Assembly: GCA_963737075.1 (NCBI GenBank)
Contig: CAVTRI010000001.1
Span: 2,418,001 to 2,482,000 of the forward strand
Length of the DNA stretch: 64,000 nucleotides
Origin: CAVTRI01 sp963737075
GTDB taxonomy: Bacteria > Actinomycetota > Acidimicrobiia > Acidimicrobiales > Palsa-688
Direction of reading: 5' to 3'
The notes beneath the pieces are model-generated. The model made no database searches, was not told where the DNA came from, and was given only the letters and a program-made list of their open reading frames with translations. The position numbers and the translations under genes are program-made. Shown here one piece after another: positions 38,261-46,730 of the stretch. Each line of letters starts with the position of its first letter. The stretch's first letter is position 1.

Positions 38261-39172
38261 TGCCTCGCTGGCACGGAATCACACGACGATCTCGGAGAGC
38301 CGGCTGACCTCCTTACCACGAATTTCATCGAGTGTCGGTCTCTATGTGTCGCGCAACTCCACAATCGAGCCGAGAGCCCATCACACGAGCAGGACGGCTC
38401 GCCTCCGAGAGTCCGGTGTCGCTGAGTGCAAAAAGCCCGCGCCCACCCCAGAACGTTCCTCTTGGATGTCCCGCATAGCAGCGGGCGGCCGTCCCGTGTA
38501 ACGCCGGCCTGGGGATCGATCTCCGACGGCGGAGGACAGAGAGCGCTTGCAGTCGCGAGCGCGCCCGAACAACTCATCTGCAGTGTTGCGCCCAGGAGGA
38601 GTCAGCGGCTGGGGGCGCCGCAGAACGGCGGCTACAACGCTCTCTCGCCTGATCCGCTCCAACGAGCCAGCCCCCGCAGGTGACGAGTTGCCCGGCCCGT
38701 TGCTGATGGGCGGATCCTGGTTGCCGCCCACGGGCCAGGTCGGGGCGCTGGCGGCCAGGAGGTTTGTTGCGGGTCCGACGAGCTCGGCGGCAGGGGGCGG
38801 GGCGACCGGGTTACCAATGACGACTCGACGGAGCTTCGACCCCAACCCCCCGGCCGAAGTTATCCTCCAACGAGTGGCCCGCTAGCACCTCTACGGCGTC
38901 AAGACGCGATCGATCAGCCAGGTGCAATGCTGTCACAAGCGGGGCGCCATGTGTCCCTTTGCAGCGCAGCAAGGGGTTTCGACGTAGCCAGCAACGTAGC
39001 CAGAAGCCTTGGTCCTGGCTCGGCCGAGAGGAATTGTAACAAATGACTTGGCTGGACAGAACGGCACAGTTCAAACAACAGACCCCTTGCTCTACAACGG
39101 TTTTGTGACCATAGAGCACCACACGCAGACCAACAGAAAGGACGCAAAGTACGGCCTGGGCGGTCCAGCATC
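38261..39172. other. Gene-free right end of the element
   Basis: 912 nt between the TetR and attR. Open frames on both strands look like chance. The interesting content is the decamer pair at 38981-39002, listed separately. Confidence 0.6.
38981..39002. promoter_or_regulatory. Putative right integrase arm sites
   Basis: GACGTAGCCA at 38981-38990 and AACGTAGCCA at 38993-39002, in direct orientation. The first is identical to the decamer at 8214 near the other end. It lies about 170 nt inside attR. Confidence 0.6.
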
Positions 39173-39219
39173 TGCATGGCATGCAAGAGGTTCGTGGGTT
39201 CGATTCCCATCGCCTCCAC
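39173..39219 (+). repeat. attR: right 47-bp attachment repeat (tRNA-Ala 3' fragment)
   Basis: Exact copy of 8112-8158. It contains the 3' anticodon stem, T-arm and acceptor strand of tRNA-Ala but no 5' half, so it is not a gene. It marks the right junction. Confidence 0.92.
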
Positions 39220-39258
39220 CCATCGCCTCCACCCATCGCCTCCACCCCATCGCCTCCA
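39206..39258 (+). repeat. 13-bp tandem repeat, four copies, at attR
   Basis: CCCATCGCCTCCA occurs four times in a row (39206, 39219, 39232, 39246), with one extra C before the fourth. The first copy is the 3' end of the tRNA fragment itself. The array replaces the promoter and first ~25 codons of the integrase remnant that follows. Confidence 0.85.
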
Positions 39259-40355
39259 CCCGACGGCTCGCGGCGCAAGGTGGAGCGCGTCGACAAGGCG
39301 GACGCCGAAGCGGACCTCACCGAGTTGCTGGCGCTACGAGCAGCAGATGGCGAGCCAGTGCCGCGCCGTCAGCGGCTGATGTCGTTCAACGAGGTGCTTG
39401 ATGACTGGCTAGAGGCTGGATGTCCAAGCGCAGCCCCTGGTGGCCGGACCCGCCACGCCAGACAGAAAGCCGACAGCACGATCGACAACGCGACCCGATT
39501 GCTTGCAACCCACATTCGGCCAGCCATTGGGGTGCTGTGGGTCGATCGGACCAGGACGGACCGGATTGAGCGGCTCTTCGCACGAATGGGCGAGGCGGGC
39601 TACGCCACGAGCACCGTGGACCACACCTGGGATTACCTCAACCAGGCCTGCCGCCATGCGTTCCGACAGCAGCGAATTAAGAAGAACCCGGTACAGGATG
39701 TCCTACTGAGGCTCGTCCGGCTAAGGAGCGCAAGACGCTCACGATCAAACAGGCCCGCCGGATACTCGTCGACGCGATCCCTGAGGACCGAAATCCCGCG
39801 ATGTGGCTGACCGGGCTCATGTGTGGGCTCCCGCGGGGCGAACTGGCGGGCCTGCGCTGGCCGTTCGTGGACATCGACAGTGACCGGCCGGCGATCGAAG
39901 TTGCCGAGCGGGCCCAGGAAGTCAGCCAGAAGTACGTGGGACAGGCGCGTCCGAAGACAAAGCGATCCCGGCGCCGCATGGGGCTGCATCCACTGCTGGT
40001 CGCCGCCTTGCAGCGACATCGCCGGGATATGCAGATGCTCGGTCCGTTCGATCCGGAGAGCTTCGTGTTCTGCACCCGCAACGGCACGCCGTTTCTGTTG
40101 CGCAATATGCGGCGGGACTTTCAGCACCTCTGCCAGCCGGCCGGGCTGGGCGAGGACTGGACGACGTACGAGTTGCGCCGCTCCTTCGTGTCCCTGGTCG
40201 CGGATCAGCTCGACGATCTTGTGAAGGTGGCGGACCTCGTCGGCGACCGGGATACCCGAACGACGCAGGGCTACCGCCACCCGGTCCGCGCCTCGCTCCC
40301 CCACGCCATCCAAGCGTGGGATGCGCTGCTCGCCAAGGACGCCCCCACGTCGTAG
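39259..40355 (+). pseudogene. Second tyrosine integrase, decayed
   Basis: Collinear with the integrase at 8282 from PDGSRRKVERVDKADAEAD onward. The start and N-terminal domain are gone, replaced by the 13-bp repeats. About four bases are missing near 39708, so DVLL is followed by wrong-frame residues until MWLTGLMCG. Catalytic changes: CGLPRGEL instead of CGLRPGEL (Arg displaced), YELRRSF instead of YELRHSF, and VGDRDTR instead of VGHRDTR (His lost); the Tyr of QGYRHP remains. Clearly non-functional, and the source of the correct frame used to find the lesion in the first integrase. Confidence 0.9.
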
Positions 40356-40616
40356 ACGACCACTTGTGACCGTTCCACTGACGCCGAGAGGAAGAAAGAT
40401 ACGGCTTGTCCGGCCTGAGGGCCCGCCGGACGACCTGATGCTTGTCATCCGCGCCACCCCGGCCAACCGGTCGGCCGCCGTCGAGGAAGCTGCCTGACCC
40501 CAGCTGATCAGCCCCGCCTCTTGTCGGGCTTGTTCGCCTCGGCGTAGACCGCCATTGTTCTGCCCGTTCCGCTACCATTGCGTTAAACGCGGACCTCCAG
40601 AAGGTTTAGGAGGGAG

Positions 40617-42725
40617 TCAAAGCAGCTGAGAGATTGCCGCCGCGGCGCGAGCTGCGCCGCCGGGGTCGACTGGCCGGTACTTGACGTTGCGGCCGATCTC
40701 GTCGGCTATGGTCGCGGCGATTTCCGCGGGGCCGTCGTGGTCGAAGTCCATGGCTCGGCCGGCGCCGTACCGGTTGAGCCGGTGGCGAACGTGGAAGTTC
40801 TGTTCGAAGTGGTGGCGCAGGGGGAAGTAGAGAAACGGCCGCCGGTTGGCGGTGAGTTCCATGGCGGTCGTCAGCCCGCCTTGCACGACTGCTAGGTCGC
40901 AGGCGGCTAGGTGGCGGTACAGCTCGTGGACGTAGGACCGCACTTCCAGACCGGCATGGGACGGGAAGCGGCTCGGATCGATGCGTGGCCCGGTAACGAC
41001 GATCATGCGCAACTCGGGTAGCAAACGTTTGGCTTCGGGGAAGGCGGCGATGACCCGCCGGAGGAGATGGCCGCCGACCCCGGAGCCACCCACGGTGACG
41101 ATGCAGACGGCCTCTTCGGGGTGGTAGCCAAGTTGGGCTCGCAGCGCGCTACGGTCGGTGAACTGGGAGGGGTCGAAGCCGGTGATGTAGCCGGCGAAGT
41201 TGTAGTGCTGTTCGGTCCAGTGCCGGATGGGGGGCAGGTTGGGGCCGAAGTGATCGGGCACGATGTCGTCGGGATCACCGACGAAGATGGCGCGGTCGCG
41301 TAGACGGGGGTATCGGTCGATGTGTTCGATCATCTCCGCGTTGTAATCGGCCGTGAGGTACGCCTCGTGCTCTCGCCCGTCGGGCATGGGGAGCCAACCG
41401 ACGAAGTCGGTGAGCCACACGTAGGCGGCGGTCTTGAGCTCGGGGTTTTCGTGGAGGAAGTAGTCGAGCTCCCAGGCCTCGTCGCCGATCCACAGATCGT
41501 AGGGCTCGTCGCGGGTGACGTCGTGGAACACCATGAAGTTAGCGACGAGGATCTCGTCCATGCGCCGCCACGCTTGGAAGCAGTGCAGGTCGTGCTCGGC
41601 GGACTCTGATTCGATGTGCCCCGATTCGCTGGCCAGGTGGGCGCTGGCGGGATGGATGTGTTCGCCGCGTGCTTCGAGCACCCGGGTGACGGGGTGCTGG
41701 GCCAGCCAGTCGATCTCGAGGTCGGGATGGAGGCGGCGGAGCTCGTCGGCGATCGCGACGTCGCGTTGCGCGTGACCCAAACCGATGGGCGAGGAGATGT
41801 AGAGCGCCCGCTTGGGTCGGGCCCGGCCGCGTGGCCATCGCGCCGCCCGCGGCCGGGGGCCGGTGAGGCGGTCCACGAAGTCACGTATGAGCAGGTTCAC
41901 CTGCACGGGGTCGCGTGCGAGGGGGATGTGGCCGGCTCCGTCGAGCACCACCAGCTCGCCGCCGGTCTGCCGAGCAAGGGTCTCGGCGCGGGACAGCGGG
42001 CTGATGCGGTCGTCGCTGCCGTGGATGACCAGCGTAGGGACGGACACCCGTTTGGCCCACTCGAGCGCGGTTGATGGCGGTAACACAGCCCCCGCGTCGG
42101 CCAGGAGCACCTCCGGCGTGGTCTGCCCGGCCCACATCTGGCAGTCCTGGCGCTGCTTGGTCGAGTGGGGCTCAGGGAAGCACTCGGAGAAGAAGAACTC
42201 GACGAAGTCGTCGTAGTGGTCGAGCCAGTACTGGCCGTTGAGCCGCTCCCAGCGGCGGGGTTCGGGCGGGTACGGCTCGTAGAAGCGTTCGACGGCAGCG
42301 ACGCGCTCGGGATGGCCGGGCTCGAGGGTGAGGCTGGCGCCGATAAAGATGGCGCCGAGCACCCGGTCGGCATGGTCGGCGGCGAGCTTCAGCGCCTCCT
42401 GCGCCCCCTGCGAGAGGCTGGCCGGGATGACGCGATCGGTACCGGTGGCGTCCATGACCGCCAGGGCGTGGTCCACGATGGCGTCCACGGTGTACGCGTC
42501 GGGTTCGAGGGGCCGGTCGGAGCGGCCGTTGCCGGGCCGGTCGAAGGTGATTACTCGATAGTGGCGGGCCAGGTACGGGACCTGCGCCTTCCAGAATCGG
42601 GTGTGGATGATGGTCCAGGTCGGCAGCAACAGGACGGTCGGGGCGCCGTCGCCGAACACCTCGTAGCCGACCTTCACGCCCTCGCGTTCGACGTACCCCT
42701 CGATATCTGGCTCACGAGCCCGCAT
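40617..42725 (-). CDS. Alpha/beta hydrolase-glycosyltransferase fusion
   Basis: 702 residues. Residues ~1-285 are an alpha/beta hydrolase (VGYEVFGDGAPTVLLLPTW, FDRPGNGRSDRPLEPD, nucleophile region IPASLSQGAQEAL, acid HGSDDRIS, His GAGHIPLARDP). Residues ~310-702 resemble a GT-B glycosyltransferase (RALYISSPIGLGHAQRDVAIADELRRLHPDL, VTVGGSGVGGHLLRRVI, and a C-terminal nucleotide-sugar type ACDLAVVQGGLTTAMELTANRRPFLYFPLRHHFEQNFHV). The usual GxSxG reads S-L-S-Q-G with Ala before it. One uninterrupted frame, so it is a true fusion. Substrates unknown; a glycolipid or glycosylated natural product is plausible. Confidence 0.8.
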   Translation of the reverse strand: MRAREPDIEGYVEREGVKVGYEVFGDGAPTVLLLPTWTIIHTRFWKAQVPYLARHYRVITFDRPGNGRSDRPLEPDAYTVDAIVDHALAVMDATGTDRVIPASLSQGAQEALKLAADHADRVLGAIFIGASLTLEPGHPERVAAVERFYEPYPPEPRRWERLNGQYWLDHYDDFVEFFFSECFPEPHSTKQRQDCQMWAGQTTPEVLLADAGAVLPPSTALEWAKRVSVPTLVIHGSDDRISPLSRAETLARQTGGELVVLDGAGHIPLARDPVQVNLLIRDFVDRLTGPRPRAARWPRGRARPKRALYISSPIGLGHAQRDVAIADELRRLHPDLEIDWLAQHPVTRVLEARGEHIHPASAHLASESGHIESESAEHDLHCFQAWRRMDEILVANFMVFHDVTRDEPYDLWIGDEAWELDYFLHENPELKTAAYVWLTDFVGWLPMPDGREHEAYLTADYNAEMIEHIDRYPRLRDRAIFVGDPDDIVPDHFGPNLPPIRHWTEQHYNFAGYITGFDPSQFTDRSALRAQLGYHPEEAVCIVTVGGSGVGGHLLRRVIAAFPEAKRLLPELRMIVVTGPRIDPSRFPSHAGLEVRSYVHELYRHLAACDLAVVQGGLTTAMELTANRRPFLYFPLRHHFEQNFHVRHRLNRYGAGRAMDFDHDGPAEIAATIADEIGRNVKYRPVDPGGAARAAAAISQLL

Positions 42726-42770
42726 CGTGCATCCCCCTTGTGGTCCTTCAGCGTGGGGCCGGGCCGAATG

Positions 42771-43850
42771 TCACGGCCTGGCCTCGAACACGATATTGAA
42801 CGGTGTTTCGGCAACACGGCGGAACCGGGTGAAGCCGGCCGTCGTGACCACGTCGCGGATCCGCGTCTCTCCCGCTTGTGCGCCCAGGGCCATTCCGACG
42901 TCCTGGGACAGCGAGCACGGGGTGCACAGCAACGTCGAGAACGCGTAGTAAGCGCGGCCCACCGGGTTGAGGTTGTCCTCCACCCGGTTACCGGCGGCCG
43001 GCTCGACGATCATCCAGGTGCCGTCGGCGGCTAGCGACTCGCGTACGTGGCGGGCCGCGCCGACGGGGTCGCCCATGTCGTGGAGACAATCGAACATCGT
43101 CACCAGGTCATAATCACGCCCGGGAAAGGAGGTGGCGGGGGCCACCGCGAACCGGACGCGGCCGGTCACCGCCGCCGAACCGGCCCGGTCGCAGGCGGTG
43201 GCGATCGATCCGTCGTGATAGTCGAAGCCTTCGAAGGTCGAGGCGGGAAAGGCCTCCGCCATAAGCACGGTGGACGCGCCGTGGCCGCAGCCCACGTCGG
43301 CCACCCGGGCACCGCTGTCGAGCTTGCCGACGACCCCGTCGAGGGCGGGCAGCCACTCGTCAACCAGATGGGCGTTGTAACCGGGTCGGAAGAACCGTTC
43401 GCAACCCTCGTGGACATCGTGGACATGGTCGTGCCACCCGATCCCAGTGCCCGTCTTGACCGCCTCGGTGACGCGCGGCGAGTCGAGCACCGAGCCCAGC
43501 GCGATCTGGAAGAAACCCGGCAGATAGGCGGGACTGGTCTCGTCGGTCAGCGCCACGGCCTGTTCCGGCGGCAGCCGGTAGCGGCCACTGTCTGGGTCAT
43601 AGGCGACGAAGCCGCCCGCGGCCTGCGCGTTCAGCCACTCCCGGACGTAACGCTCGGCCGTGCAGGTACGGTCCGCCAGCTCACTCGGGCTGAGCGGCCC
43701 CGCCCCGGCCAGCGCCCGATACAGCCCGAGCTTGTCTCCCATCACCACCAGCGCCGTATTCAGAGTGGCACCCACCTCCCCGCCGGAGCGGAAGACGAAG
43801 GACATGAGCTTCTCAGCGTCAACGGTCGACGGGTTTTCGATGGTGGTCAT
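42771..43850 (-). CDS. Class I SAM-dependent methyltransferase (Rv2258c-like)
   Basis: 359 residues. The N-terminal winged-helix region LGLYRALAGAGPLSPSELADRTCTAERYVREWLNAQAAGGFVAYD resembles O-methyltransferase dimerisation domains. The Rossmann core has VADVGCGHGASTVLMAEAFPASTFEGFDYH (motif I) and DLVTMFDCLHDMGDP. It matches the two-domain family of Mycobacterium Rv2258c. Methyl acceptor unknown. Divergent from the TetR at 43993. Confidence 0.88.
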   Translation of the reverse strand: MTTIENPSTVDAEKLMSFVFRSGGEVGATLNTALVVMGDKLGLYRALAGAGPLSPSELADRTCTAERYVREWLNAQAAGGFVAYDPDSGRYRLPPEQAVALTDETSPAYLPGFFQIALGSVLDSPRVTEAVKTGTGIGWHDHVHDVHEGCERFFRPGYNAHLVDEWLPALDGVVGKLDSGARVADVGCGHGASTVLMAEAFPASTFEGFDYHDGSIATACDRAGSAAVTGRVRFAVAPATSFPGRDYDLVTMFDCLHDMGDPVGAARHVRESLAADGTWMIVEPAAGNRVEDNLNPVGRAYYAFSTLLCTPCSLSQDVGMALGAQAGETRIRDVVTTAGFTRFRRVAETPFNIVFEARP

Positions 43851-43914
43851 TGCTCCTCCTCAGGCCTCCATGTGCGTGGCGGACCTCGCCGCGCCGCTTG
43901 GCTCCAATCAAGTG

Positions 43915-43930
43915 TCGGTCGATCGACCGA
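43915..43930. promoter_or_regulatory. TetR operator, perfect 16-bp palindrome
   Basis: TCGGTCGATCGACCGA between the divergent methyltransferase and tetR genes. A shortened version, TCGGTCGACCGA, recurs at 43999-44010 inside the first codons of the tetR gene. Confidence 0.75.
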
Positions 43931-43992
43931 ACTAGCGATAGCTCAACACGATACTCGTTGACTGTCAAGGGGTCACCAGAAATAATGGTCGG

Positions 43993-44700
43993 ATGGACTC
44001 GGTCGACCGACCGATGAGGAAAACCCGACCTGGATCGCGCCGCAAACCGAACGCCACACGCTCAGCAATCCTGGACGCCGCGCGTCAGCGCCTGCTAGCC
44101 GACGGTTACGCCCGCCTCTCGACCCGAGGCGTAGCCGACGCGGCCGGGGTGCCGCTCAGCCAACTGCACTATCACTTCGGGTCCAAGCAACAGCTGATCT
44201 TGGATGTGCTCGAAGAGGAGAACTCCCGACGGCTCGCTCGCCAGACGGAGATGTACGGCCAGGACCGGCCGCTGTGGCAGCGCTACGAGCAGGCCTGCGA
44301 CTTCCTCGAGGACGATCTCGATTCCGGCTATGTGCGGGTGCTGCAGGAGATGATCGCGGCCGGATGGTCCGATCCCATCATTGGCAACCGTGTCGGGGAG
44401 TTGCTACAGGACTGGCTCAAGCTGCTCATTGACGTCACCCGAGAGGGCGAGGCAACCTTCGGTCCCCTCGGGCCCTTCCCCCCTGCTGAGCTGGCCGCGT
44501 TCGTCGGCCAGGCCTTCTTGGGAGGTGAAGCGCTGCTGCTGCTCGGCTTCGATCGCCGCCGCTGGCCCGTCCGCTCCGCCCTACGCCGCTTCGCGCTGGT
44601 CATCCGCGAACTCGAAGAAGCCCGGACCAAAGACTCACCGTCGCCATCCCTCGCAAGCGCCAAAGGTGCGGCCAGGATGTCGTCGCGTGCCATTCCATGA
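43993..44700 (+). CDS. TetR/AcrR family regulator
   Basis: 235 residues. After a basic leader (RKTRPGSRRKPNATRSAILDAARQRLLADGYARLSTRGVADAAGVPLSQLHYHFGSKQQLILDVLEEE) the HTH ends in the typical LHYHFGSKQQL. The rest is helical. The first codons contain a second palindrome (43999-44010), so the protein can bind on its own gene as well as at 43915. Probable target: the methyltransferase. Confidence 0.92.
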   Translation: MDSVDRPMRKTRPGSRRKPNATRSAILDAARQRLLADGYARLSTRGVADAAGVPLSQLHYHFGSKQQLILDVLEEENSRRLARQTEMYGQDRPLWQRYEQACDFLEDDLDSGYVRVLQEMIAAGWSDPIIGNRVGELLQDWLKLLIDVTREGEATFGPLGPFPPAELAAFVGQAFLGGEALLLLGFDRRRWPVRSALRRFALVIRELEEARTKDSPSPSLASAKGAARMSSRAIP

Positions 44701-44832
44701 TCGCGAGAAGCCGTCGATGCACATAATGACGATTCCGGTCCACTCGACCAGGGATACCGATTCGGCCTTCGGGCGCCGCGTCGTGGGATCCAGACCCGTT
44801 AGACGACATCACTCAACCGACGGCGCTCGAAG

Positions 44833-45270
44833 GTGTCGGCGCTTGGTCGCCCATCTCGGTCGAAGGGAGGTAGGGTGACTCTGTCGCTCATTCTGGACCG
44901 ACAGAGCAGCCCTCCGATTCGAGGGCAGATCGGCGGTTTCCTGATGGAAGCCCCAAACATGGCAGCAGCACTAGCTGTATCCGGGATTACTTCGATTGCG
45001 CATAAGCGGGCCGTGATGATCGACAGGCTGACCAAGGTCATGGTCAAAGACGTCGCTGATTATTCCCCGAGCGATCTAGCTAACCTCCATCCCGCCCGTC
45101 TTCGGACCCAGCGGCGAAACCAGAGGAGGGTGCGCGCCGAAGACCGTTCGACCCCCCGATGCCCGCCGATTACCTGCTTGAGGTGCCGGGTGACTTACCT
45201 GGCGGGCGTCGCCCTTCCGGCATCGGTTTTGCCCGAAGGCTGGGTCTGCGACGTCTGCCTCGGAACATGA
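44833..45270 (+). CDS. Hypothetical protein with C-terminal Cys pairs
   Basis: 145-codon open frame. Only the last 40 residues look real: ITCLRCRVTYLAGVALPASV followed by LPEGWVCDVCLGT, two CxxC-type pairs that could bind zinc. The rest is unlike any known family, and a plausible ribosome site is lacking. It may be a remnant. Confidence 0.3.
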   Translation: MSALGRPSRSKGGRVTLSLILDRQSSPPIRGQIGGFLMEAPNMAAALAVSGITSIAHKRAVMIDRLTKVMVKDVADYSPSDLANLHPARLRTQRRNQRRVRAEDRSTPRCPPITCLRCRVTYLAGVALPASVLPEGWVCDVCLGT

Positions 45271-45409
45271 CATGAATGCGGTGGTGGCCGTCGGCCACTA
45301 CTAGCGACTCGCCATGGCCGGCGCAATGCACCGAGGGTACGGACGAAAGCCCTTCGCTGCGGCGCATCTTGGCGAGGTTGCTGACCAGGGGAGCGTTGTA
45401 GGCTGCCAA
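45170..45409 (-). pseudogene. Fragment resembling a ParB-like nuclease domain
   Basis: Minus-strand frame: YNAPLVSNLAKMRRSEGLSSVPSVHCAG then ESLVVADGHHRIHVMF. The VADGHHRIH string matches the DGHHR signature of ParB/sulfiredoxin-fold proteins. The frame continues open upstream without a start. It overlaps the preceding plus-strand frame, so at most one is real. Confidence 0.3.
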
Positions 45410-45836
45410 CGCAGGCGACTGGCCCTTTTTAAAGGGTCCTTGGCCTTGTCCTATTTCAGCGCAGCAGCCCAGTCTTATCGTTTTCTGCCGGAGGCGGAGG
45501 CTCGGGCCACCGGTCTATGAGTGGGCTCCGCCCAGTGTCGCGTCCGACGCGACCGTTCCTGCGCCCGCTGGGTGGAGGAGGCGCGCCCGCTCGCTGTTCG
45601 ACGGCTTGCGCGGAGTCCCGATCAGTGGCAAACCAGGACCCGGGCATGGTTAGTGAGGAAACTCCACTCGCCCATCACCAGAAGCATAGCGGAGGGTTCT
45701 AGAAGAATGTTGCTAGTACCCCAGATCTAGAGTAGGGTGGTTGGAGACGTCCGAGGCACTCCGGCCACAGACTGCCAGTCTGCTCGAGCCGCGAGGGGAC
45801 CAGGTGTCCACCACCGCGATCGGAGAGGAGAGCGCG

Positions 45837-45881
45837 ATGTCGACAGAGAGTTCGTTCATCGAGATTGGTCCACCGGGCTGA
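45837..45881 (+). CDS. Possible 14-residue peptide ORF
   Basis: ATG 45837 follows GGAGAGGAG by six nt, one of the best ribosome sites in the region, and encodes MSTESSFIEIGPPG then TGA. A nested GC-rich hairpin (GACCCG ... CGGGTC with inner GGGAG/CTCCC) follows at about 45884-45930. Layout resembles a leader peptide with an attenuator, but no gene follows on this strand. Confidence 0.35.
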   Translation: MSTESSFIEIGPPG

Positions 45882-46131
45882 CCCGACCCGGGAGGGAATC
45901 ACTCCCCGTGATTGCCGCTCGGGTCCCCACCGACCGTCGTCACTCCCGGTCCCTCGACTAGTACCGGCCCCAATGTCCAGGCTGCGCCCAAGCGCACGCC
46001 CGAGACGAGGCGGTCCCCTCCGTGCGAGCGGAACCGGTGGTGACGACGGGGCACCCTAGCCGCCCCTTAGGTGCACTCCGCATGGCCGCCTTTCGCGGTC
46101 AGAGTGCTGTAGGAAATGCCCCGTCGAGCAC

Positions 46132-46446
46132 CTAGGACCTGGGCTGTCGCCAAGCGGATAGGCGGGATCTCACCCTTCTGCGGCGTGGTATCCCTGGCGT
46201 AACCAGCGTGCTGGCGGGGCCCGACGAGCTTCGCCCGACAGGGACAGAAGGCGCCGGCCTGACCGAAGTCGGTACCGACGTCCCTGGGTTCCACCTGATC
46301 GTCCAGCGCGCGCCGTTGATACGAAAGTCCTCGGTATGGGTGAAACACAGCGGGAGCGCACCGGGCAGGTCGTCGCGCACCACCGACGCCGCAGCCCGGC
46401 GCTCGCAGTCGTCGACACGACACTTCTCAGGCGACTCGATAGTCAC
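46132..46446 (-). CDS. Small Cys-rich hypothetical protein, possibly disrupted at C-terminus
   Basis: From GTG 46446: VTIESPEKCRVDDCERRAAASVVRDDLPGALPLCFTHTEDFRINGARWTIRWNPGTS, with C-x4-C and C-x2-H pairs suggesting a zinc-binding site. After about residue 60 the sequence turns Arg/Ser/Pro-rich and looks out of frame. Downstream of a small Lys-rich gene on the same strand. Confidence 0.4.
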   Translation of the reverse strand: MTIESPEKCRVDDCERRAAASVVRDDLPGALPLCFTHTEDFRINGARWTIRWNPGTSVPTSVRPAPSVPVGRSSSGPASTLVTPGIPRRRRVRSRLSAWRQPRS

Positions 46447-46508
46447 GCCTTGGCCAGCCGCGTCCGGGCGCACTGGCGCAACGGACGGCTCCGTCCGAGC
46501 GGTTCGCA

Positions 46509-46619
46509 TCAGACGATCCGCCGGCGAACCTCTTCTTTGTCCTTCTTCTCGCGTCGCTTCTCTTTCAGCGACTTGGACGGCTTCTTGGCCGATGCCTTCC
46601 GGGGAGACTTATCTGCCAT
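46509..46619 (-). CDS. Small Lys-rich basic protein
   Basis: 36 residues from ATG 46619 with AAAGGGGG upstream: MADKSPRKASAKKPSKSLKE then KRREKKDKEEVRRRIV. Tiny lysine/arginine-rich proteins beginning MADKSPRK are widespread in actinobacteria; function unknown, possibly nucleic-acid binding. Confidence 0.7.
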   Translation of the reverse strand: MADKSPRKASAKKPSKSLKEKRREKKDKEEVRRRIV

Positions 46620-46730
46620 GTCTGCCCCCTTTCATCGACCCCAGACTACTCCTGGCACGGCATCTACTAATGGCCCATCGTCTGTTCAATCTGACACGGA
46701 CGTCAGCGCCCGGCCGGGCCGATCTTGGGA

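Noticed and set aside
39206..39258. CRISPR array
   Set aside because: The units are 13 bp, directly adjoining and without spacers, and derive from the tRNA end.
38811..39320. Minus-strand frame containing GIEPTNLLHAMQ/ESNPRTSCMPCR-type sequence
   Set aside because: This is the well-known false protein read from the antisense of a tRNA 3' half; it simply covers the attR tRNA fragment.
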